A stretch of 10,818 nt of DNA from an uncultured Elusimicrobiales bacterium (GTDB lineage Bacteria; Elusimicrobiota; Elusimicrobia; Elusimicrobiales; Elusimicrobiaceae). The translations under genes were made by a program, and so were the position numbers. The stretch covers positions 1 to 10,818 of the forward strand of contig CALUZE010000031.1 in assembly GCA_944325235.1 (NCBI GenBank), given 5' to 3'. Positions 7,301-10,818 of the stretch are shown here, piece by piece. The notes below the pieces were generated by a model. The model saw only the letters and a list, made by a program, of their open reading frames with translations, was not told the DNA's origin and searched no databases. Position 1 is the first letter of the stretch, and each line of letters opens with the position of its first letter.

Positions 7301-8272
7301 TTGGCCGAAGCCGGCAGCTCGCTGACGGCTACGCAAATTGACGACGCAGCCCGCACCTTTAAAGATTCGTTGGACGCCCTGGTGTTTGCGGACATGAAGG
7401 TAAACCCGGGCAAAAAGAAATCCGAGCTGTACGCACAGGAAAAGAAGGCTTTCTTAGCCCGCTTGCAGGACCGGTTGATTCAGGAACACCAGGTGGACCC
7501 GCAGCGCGCGGCCGAGATTGTGTCGCAAGTCAAAACCTCCATTACCGTGCAGGAAAACACCCTCGGCAATATGATTAAAATGATTAAGGCTCCGGGTGTG
7601 GCGTCGTTGGCTACGGCCATGTCGTTGGCCACCGTGCACGAGTTTGCCATCTCCAGTGCGTTTGCCAGCACTATGAAAAGTCTGATTTCGCAGGGTGAAT
7701 TTGCCAACTTCCTGATTGCCTGCTCGCTGTACATCCCGCTGATTATCGGCCGCTTGGGCGGCAACCTGATCAGCCGCCGTATCAGTTCCGATACGATGTA
7801 CATCCTCTGCTCCGCCCTTTCCGCTTTGGGCACGGGGGTAATGGCCACGGCGGGGGACAGCATCCCGCAGATGATTACGGGCGCCGCGGTAGCCAGCCTG
7901 GGCGTGGGAAACTATTTTACCCAGATGTATGATTACATCATGACCCGTTATCCCAAACAGAACCGCGAACTTTCCTCCATCTTGGCGCTGACGATGGCTT
8001 TGGGCGGTCTGGGCGCTATCCCGGCCAACTACCTGGCCAGCAGTGAGGGCGATGCGCCGGCCTTGGTTTATGCGGCGGTTGCTTTGGGCGTGAGCTTGGT
8101 TTTAACGCCGGGTATGATGATGAACTCTACCTTGGTACAAGGCTTGAAGCACGAAGCCAAACGCTTGTGGCAGGGCGTGAAAAAGCTGTTCAAACGCGGC
8201 GGCGATAAAAACGGCGGAGCCGCCGGTACGGCCGCAGGCGCCAACTTAGATGACGCCGCCCCGGCCCAATGA
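4367..8272 (+). CDS. Exported multidomain protein fused to MFS transporter body
   Basis: This 1301-residue protein starts at an ATG with AAGAGGAG five bases upstream. Residues 1-23 look like a signal peptide (SLA|Q). Then come GSVTKNV repeats (79-85, 91-97), a mainly helical domain (about 115-370, HEAT-like in feel), Pro/Ala-rich linkers (about 404-425 and 470-490) and a duplicated beta-type domain (about 526-610 and 626-705). An MFS-like body follows from about 728, with hydrophobic helices near 751-769, 777-797, 811-835, 890-915, 928-947, 1076-1100, 1111-1130, 1143-1161, 1165-1190, 1203-1223 and 1231-1250. KYGEKK (771-776) and GRLGGNLISRR (1128-1138) resemble MFS motif A, and charged helical inserts lie at 836-887 and 948-1075. 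Basic loops imply a cytoplasmic C-terminus. Substrate unknown. MFS call moderate; domain order is seen directly. Confidence 0.75.
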   Translation: MKKLLSAVLSISILFSSVSPSLAQVQVQVGRQFVKGMVTKGGTSAVAPAAGKLAETTAKIVPQAGITAGFPGVSRGVTGSVTKNVPGARQGSVTKNVSIAAHTSANVPSTRVPALSAKDLDVLSSSVDRAVQQQLFLRSPDIRQAVKEGRTAGLAARILNYPNQTVREGMLRNEFVTVALAGDATPAQIEQALTFYRKDIMSASDAFAALPEGGVQTWWPALTNKQDAAHSPVLQSHQALSSAAALGLLGSQEDAGALLGFYKKASQSTLKDTAALIAARGLLRQGAYKELNELAALTGGQGDFWQGIAAVAQERDLPVQVSALTAGDPQASKTMGAFLQAGCFANRLNADPSRQATEEWLALGKQQPVVQERPAAPKQEGRLANSIFAKLKINLTPADLSAGELTVAAPQAAAPVAAAQPSGSTVSFLGKSESSSDGVLYSGIPVFSVGKIFKRVANWLRRKGGKQPAVKEETPAPAPHEDPNLHDDSEIHEVFSNLRSPEAPASADEVISAGEASLIPVSERGFKLTLVDEQGTERILPVNLEISNRFHIKGYNRIAFTAHSDFKHGYVAELRNQDKSPRTMAHFYMRLQPNQVGALVDLLPKAGVQEFHLKLEANPNVVYKPITLPVFDLASGKELPLKVTMPRKTYIPDSKMVLMENGMLGLLPSGASEAQAITGLYVRLPKNQISNFVQVLRFSPTPFNVSVHPTKNRADLIVRDASLTNVSLGKTMGPVVNGALNMQVGTANSMMFTINYILPGLASLLTPILKKYGEKKLMVLSLAMSSAAGILASAGGFYGFVEGLTLGPVSKGLFITALFLMSGSSILKQLVSNLLIRANRGEVILDQAKEALKKAETEFTAEEKKGFVQIGMRLKEFFTKNSNVSLKDVVLYNLSFVYKNAGTLAFLASPYLINFGLTHITGHDFGLDYSISFPLYAAYSSIVAWKVWRAKLRDAYSAKNLEQSQKNLQLSLVTGSRALAEAGSSLTATQIDDAARTFKDSLDALVFADMKVNPGKKKSELYAQEKKAFLARLQDRLIQEHQVDPQRAAEIVSQVKTSITVQENTLGNMIKMIKAPGVASLATAMSLATVHEFAISSAFASTMKSLISQGEFANFLIACSLYIPLIIGRLGGNLISRRISSDTMYILCSALSALGTGVMATAGDSIPQMITGAAVASLGVGNYFTQMYDYIMTRYPKQNRELSSILALTMALGGLGAIPANYLASSEGDAPALVYAAVALGVSLVLTPGMMMNSTLVQGLKHEAKRLWQGVKKLFKRGGDKNGGAAGTAAGANLDDAAPAQ

Positions 8273-8288
8273 ACCTTTGACAGAAACG

Positions 8289-8318
8289 AAAAAGCCCCGG
8301 TTTAGCCGGGGCTTTTTT
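8289..8318. terminator. Bidirectional terminator between convergent genes
   Basis: A 12-bp stem (8289-8300 with 8306-8317, loop TTTAG) carries T residues on the plus side and A residues on the minus side. It can end both the 1301-residue gene (plus) and the PHP gene (minus), whose stop codons flank it. Confidence 0.9.
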
Positions 8319-8331
8319 ATGGGATACAAAA

Positions 8332-9147
8332 TTAGCGGTTGAACAATTTGCGCAGCAGTTTATCGTAATGGGATTGCGGAATTTGCATACCGGGGGTGCT
8401 GTTGCGGCCGCCTTGCGGGCCGTGATAGTCGGACCCGCCGGTGGCAATCAAGCCGTATTTGCGGGTGATGGCCAGCAGGTCTTGGCGCATCGTAAAGGTG
8501 TGGGCCGGATAAAATACTTCCACCCCGTCCAAACCGGCTTCGGTCCAGGCCGGGAAATCCCAATGTTCGGCCACAATGCCCGGGTGGGCAATTACGGCAA
8601 TGCCGCCGGCCCGTTTGATATGCTGGATGGCCTCTATGGCCGTTACGCCGGCCGAAGGCACATAGCCCGGTTGGCCGGGCACCAGGTACTTGCGGAACCC
8701 TTCCTGGCGGGTGGGAACGATTTTTTTGGCTTTTAATGCGTCCGCCACGTGCGCGCGGGAAACGGTATTGGGCGCGCGGGAAAAAACGTCTTCTTCCGTA
8801 ATATCTACGCCCGCCTGCTGCAGCTGGCGGATGATTTTGCGTATCCGTTCGCGGCGGTTGGTGCGGTTTTGTTCCAAAAACGCTTGGAATTCCGCGTTGT
8901 TTAAATCCAGGTTATACCCGGTAAAATGCAGGTGGTCGTGTTCCCGGGTGCTGATTTCCACGCCCGGGGTGAACAAAATGCGGTGTTCTTTGCACACGGC
9001 TTCGGCGCGGCGCACGCCGTCGGTAGTGTCGTGGTCGGTCAGCGCGTAAACGGAAATACCCGTTTTCAGCGCGGCCAACACCACTTCTTCCGGCGTGCTG
9101 GTGCCGTCCGAAAAGTTGGAATGGGTGTGCAAATCCACCTTGGGCAT
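8332..9147 (-). CDS. PHP-domain phosphoesterase, YciV/TrpH (RNase AM) type
   Basis: This 271-residue cytoplasmic protein has all the PHP metal-site motifs: DLHTHSNFSDG (5-15, His7, His9, Asp14), TDHDT (37-41), GVEIS (62-66, Glu64), a later AHPG and GSDYHG (238-243, Asp240, His242). Length and motif spacing fit the TrpH/YciV branch. Studied members remove the 3'-phosphate of 3',5'-nucleoside bisphosphates or act as 5'-3' exoribonucleases trimming rRNA 5' ends, using Mn(II). It starts one base after the nfu stop codon with only a weak ribosome site inside nfu, which suggests translational coupling. It is the last gene of the pair. PHP call firm, exact substrate inferred. Confidence 0.9.
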   Translation of the reverse strand: MPKVDLHTHSNFSDGTSTPEEVVLAALKTGISVYALTDHDTTDGVRRAEAVCKEHRILFTPGVEISTREHDHLHFTGYNLDLNNAEFQAFLEQNRTNRRERIRKIIRQLQQAGVDITEEDVFSRAPNTVSRAHVADALKAKKIVPTRQEGFRKYLVPGQPGYVPSAGVTAIEAIQHIKRAGGIAVIAHPGIVAEHWDFPAWTEAGLDGVEVFYPAHTFTMRQDLLAITRKYGLIATGGSDYHGPQGGRNSTPGMQIPQSHYDKLLRKLFNR

Positions 9148-9148
9148 A

Positions 9149-9373
9149 TTACACGCGTTCCACCGCGGTTACGCCGGGGACCAATTCTTTAATTTTCTTT
9201 TCCACTACGGCTTGCAGCGTCATTTGCGCGTGCGGGCAGCCGCCGCAGCGGCCGCGCAGACCCACGGTTACGATGCCGGTTTTTTCGTCCACGCCAATCA
9301 GCTCAATATCGCCGCCGTCGGCTTGCAAAATGGGACGGATTTGGTTCACTACTTCCTGTACTTGTTCTTTCAT
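9149..9373 (-). CDS. NifU C-terminal-domain (Nfu-type) Fe-S scaffold
   Basis: At 74 residues this is a minimal stand-alone NifU C-terminal domain. It shows the signature helix-strand start IRPILQADGGDIEL (12-25) and the cluster-binding C43-x-x-C46 in GRCGGCPHAQMTL. Such proteins usually dimerise, hold a [4Fe-4S] cluster between two CxxC motifs and pass it to apo-enzymes. AGGAG (minus strand, 9380-9384) six bases before the ATG supports the start. It is the first gene of a two-gene unit with the PHP protein, and no isc or suf genes are in the window. Confidence 0.93.
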   Translation of the reverse strand: MKEQVQEVVNQIRPILQADGGDIELIGVDEKTGIVTVGLRGRCGGCPHAQMTLQAVVEKKIKELVPGVTAVERV

Positions 9374-9400
9374 AAATGCTCCTGAAAAGGAATTTCTTTT

Positions 9401-9406
9401 ATTATA
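9401..9406 (-). promoter_or_regulatory. -10 element of nfu-PHP unit
   Basis: A perfect minus-strand TATAAT lies about 28 bases upstream of the nfu start codon. No good -35 hexamer is found 16-18 bases further upstream, so the promoter may depend on an activator or a weak -35. Confidence 0.45.
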
Positions 9407-9449
9407 GCTTTTTAGGAGGAAACCGTGGAGCCCGCCGCAAGAAAAACAC

Positions 9450-9478
9450 TTGCAAAGTTGAGGGAGTATTGCTATACT
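9450..9478 (+). promoter_or_regulatory. Promoter of SH3-domain gene
   Basis: TTGCAA (9450-9455), 17-base spacer, TATACT (9473-9478). RNA would begin near 9485, about 40 bases before the ATG at 9525. Confidence 0.65.
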
Positions 9479-9524
9479 TTTTGGGTAGAGTTTCTAGGCA
9501 TTATTGCAGAGGAGAGGAAGGTAT

Positions 9525-9992
9525 ATGAAAAAAGTAATCGCTTTATGCACGCTTATGCTTTTGGTTGGCGCGCCCGTTTTTGCTCAAAAATACGCCAGCG
9601 TAAACACGAAAAAAGCCAATATCCGCACGTGCGCCGGCACGAAATGCGCCGTGAAATGGTACGCTTGGAAATACACCCCGGTCATTATGGTAAAAACCAA
9701 TGAAGACAAAAGCTGGGTGCTCGTGAAAGATTTTGAAGGATACAGCGGCTGGATTTCCGCCAGCTTGTTAAGCCCCAACGGCGGGATGTCCGCCAAAGTG
9801 GACTTGAACGTGCGCAAGAGCCCGTCCTCCAATGCGGATATCGTCTGCACGGTGGAAAAAGGCTATCCGTTTAAATACATCTCCAAAAAAGGCAGCTGGA
9901 TCCAGGTGGAAGACGACCCGCTGAAAGCCAGCGACGGCAAATGCAAAGGCTGGGTGTACAACGTCAACCTGTGGGGATTTTTTAAACAATAA
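9525..9992 (+). CDS. Exported protein with two bacterial SH3 domains
   Basis: This 155-residue protein begins with a signal peptide (1-20, VFA|QK). The ATG at 9525 is preferred over an upstream TTG at 9504 because it gives a normal signal peptide and sits just after GGAGAGGAAG (9511-9520). Two SH3_3-like domains follow: about 23-83, with NIR near 32-34 and GWISASLL, and about 88-152, with LNVRKSPSS and GWVYNVNL. Bacterial SH3 domains commonly bind cell-wall peptides or other envelope components. The mature part has four Cys (36, 41, 108, 140), compatible with disulphides. There is no catalytic domain, so it is probably a binding or scaffold protein in the envelope. Single-gene unit with its own promoter and terminator. 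Confidence 0.85.
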   Translation: MKKVIALCTLMLLVGAPVFAQKYASVNTKKANIRTCAGTKCAVKWYAWKYTPVIMVKTNEDKSWVLVKDFEGYSGWISASLLSPNGGMSAKVDLNVRKSPSSNADIVCTVEKGYPFKYISKKGSWIQVEDDPLKASDGKCKGWVYNVNLWGFFKQ

Positions 9993-10008
9993 GTTTTAGG
10001 CGTTTTCC

Positions 10009-10043
10009 AAAGGGAGCCCCCTTTCGGCGGGTTCCCTTTTTTT
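10009..10043 (+). terminator. Terminator of SH3-domain gene
   Basis: An 11-bp stem with one G-U pair (10009-10019 with 10029-10039) is followed by seven T residues. It is 16 bases past the stop codon. Confidence 0.9.
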
Positions 10044-10058
10044 GGCCCCTGGCGGGCC

Positions 10059-10086
10059 TTGAAAAACTGTTTTGTGCGTATATACT
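10059..10086 (+). promoter_or_regulatory. Promoter of CcmI-Ig-like gene
   Basis: TTGAAA (10059-10064), 16-base spacer, TATACT (10081-10086). RNA would begin near 10093, giving a leader of about 56 bases. Confidence 0.65.
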
Positions 10087-10108
10087 AAAAATAACAGGGT
10101 CTTATGCT

Positions 10109-10129
10109 CCGCTTGCCAAAGGCAGGCGG
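10109..10129 (+). promoter_or_regulatory. Leader hairpin before CcmI-Ig-like gene
   Basis: A 9-bp stem (10109-10117 with 10121-10129, one G-U pair, loop AAA) lies in the short leader, directly before a weak ribosome site (AAAGGG, 10131-10136). No T run follows, so it is not a terminator. It overlaps an 11-codon frame starting at ATG 10104 and ending at 10139. It may affect translation or RNA stability. Confidence 0.35.
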
Positions 10130-10148
10130 AAAAGGGTAGAATATAAGT

Positions 10149-10619
10149 ATGAAAAAGATTTTAATTGCGGTAGCGGCTGTCAGCGTGGTAGCGTGTGTGT
10201 GCTGCCTGGCCCGCTCCGTCAGCGAAGGACGTTTTAATATCTCCGGCACGGTAACGGTCCCGGAGCGCTTGGCGCGTATGGCGGAAGCCGACAACAATTC
10301 CTGCGCCATTATCGTAAAGAACGAGGCCGATGTGCCCGTGGCCATCAAACGCGTGGTCAACCCGAAATTTCCGTTGGAATTTACGATGGGAGAGGCCGAT
10401 TTGCTCGCCGCCAGCCTGGATGATTCGTTAAAGCTGGAAGTGCAAATCAACAATCACGGCCAGCTGGGCGTGATTAAACAAGGCGATATTTTCGGCTCGG
10501 CGGAAGGCACCATTAAACCGAACGAAAAACACATTTTGGTTCAGGCGGATAAAACGATGGGCCGCGTGCAGTTGGCCCGCAACGTGAAAGGAAACTTCTT
10601 CCGCACGGCTGCCCGCTAA
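10149..10619 (+). CDS. Stand-alone CcmI/CycH-type Ig-like domain, likely lipoprotein
   Basis: This 156-residue protein has a basic start, a hydrophobic stretch and a VVAC lipobox at 13-16, so it is probably a lipoprotein with Cys16 as the lipidated residue; a plain signal anchor is the alternative. Residues 31-124 resemble the C-terminal Ig-like domain of the cytochrome c maturation protein CcmI/CycH: SGTVTVPERLA (32-42), VPVAIKRVV (62-70), FPLEFTMGEADLL (74-86), a beta strand around LEVQINNHGQLG and QGDIFGSAEG (111-120). In CcmI this domain follows a membrane and TPR region that presents apocytochrome to the haem ligation complex. Here it stands alone, with no ccm gene or CxxCH protein in view, so its role is open. 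Strong upstream promoter, own terminator. Confidence 0.65.
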   Translation: MKKILIAVAAVSVVACVCCLARSVSEGRFNISGTVTVPERLARMAEADNNSCAIIVKNEADVPVAIKRVVNPKFPLEFTMGEADLLAASLDDSLKLEVQINNHGQLGVIKQGDIFGSAEGTIKPNEKHILVQADKTMGRVQLARNVKGNFFRTAAR

Positions 10620-10634
10620 AACCGTTTGTTTTGC

Positions 10635-10671
10635 AAACCCCGAACCGCGCTTGCGTTTCGGGGTTTTCTTT
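10635..10671 (+). terminator. Terminator of CcmI-Ig-like gene
   Basis: A 10-bp stem (10635-10644 with 10657-10666) plus inner pairs is followed by a T-rich tail, 15 bases after the stop codon. Confidence 0.9.
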
Positions 10672-10700
10672 TGCCCAACCCGTTCCCCGGGCGGAAAAGC

Positions 10701-10729
10701 TTGACTATCGCCCGTAGAAATAGCAAAAT
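10701..10729 (+). promoter_or_regulatory. Promoter of gene at right edge
   Basis: TTGACT (10701-10706), 17-base spacer, CAAAAT (10724-10729). The -35 is good and the -10 weak. It lies 26 bases before the ATG at 10756. Confidence 0.5.
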
Positions 10730-10755
10730 AAAGAAAACGCCACACGAAGGATAGT

Positions 10756-10818
10756 ATGAAACGCAGCCTTTTTATTTTAGCTACTTTGGCTATGTCCTCG
10801 GCTTTGTACGCCGCGGAC
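10756..10818 (+). CDS. Start of exported protein, cut by window edge
   Basis: Only 21 codons are present: ATG at 10756, basic start, a hydrophobic stretch and LYAAD, which looks like a signal peptide with cleavage near its end. GAAGGA (10746-10751) precedes the ATG. The mature protein lies outside the window, so no function can be given. Confidence 0.6.
   Translation, partial: MKRSLFILATLAMSSALYAAD

Noticed and set aside
9425..9703. GTG-started 92-codon frame after AGGAGGA (plus strand)
   Set aside because: It overlaps the SH3 gene in another frame and begins upstream of that gene's promoter. The AGGAGGA belongs to the spacer shared with nfu, and the product looks like a frame shadow.

Overview
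The window (10,818 bases, mid-to-high GC, compact) reads as a bacterial chromosome segment with no mobile-element genes, tRNA, rRNA or CRISPR. It is a patchwork of housekeeping genes and exported proteins. Signal peptides, a likely lipoprotein and secreted ankyrin and SH3 proteins suggest an organism with an inner membrane and a periplasm. The overall style (short Lys-rich signal peptides, many single-gene units each closed by a strong intrinsic terminator, a very large exported/membrane hybrid) makes me think of a gut Elusimicrobiota-type lineage. That taxonomic guess is inference and nothing here proves it.

Layout. Bases 1-1363 hold an HxlR-family winged-helix regulator (minus) divergent from a UlaG-like metallo-beta-lactamase-fold hydrolase (plus); the AT-rich gap carries repeated ACTTTTT-type boxes that look like operators. 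Bases 1364-2219 hold a repeat-rich spacer and a secreted ankyrin-repeat protein. Bases 2231-3948 hold a dGTPase-family HD hydrolase (minus) divergent from coaD (plus), with overlapping palindromes on the dGTPase start codon. Bases 3949-4366 have no convincing gene, but contain the coaD terminator, a promoter, several hairpins, a pyrimidine-rich tract and a second perfect terminator. Two copies of a composite motif in opposite orientation bracket this stretch. Bases 4367-8272 encode one 1301-residue protein: signal sequence, helical domain, Pro/Ala linkers, a duplicated beta-type domain, then a Major Facilitator Superfamily (MFS) transporter body. Bases 8332-9373 hold a minus-strand pair, an Nfu-type Fe-S scaffold followed one base later by a PHP-domain phosphoesterase (YciV/TrpH/RNase AM type). 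Bases 9450-10818 hold three consecutive plus-strand genes for small exported proteins (tandem bacterial SH3, a stand-alone CcmI/CycH-type Ig-like domain, and a start truncated by the window edge), each with its own recognisable promoter; the first two are also closed by terminators inside the window.

The most unusual object is the 1301-residue protein. Its MFS body appears to lack a hydrophobic first transmembrane helix at the expected place, while a signal-like helix sits about 710 residues upstream. The N-terminal helix could serve as TM1 with a giant periplasmic domain inserted in loop 1-2, or the transporter could be an 11-helix, N-out variant. The leader in front of it may also be regulatory, because its flanking motif copies could form a pairing that excludes the terminator.
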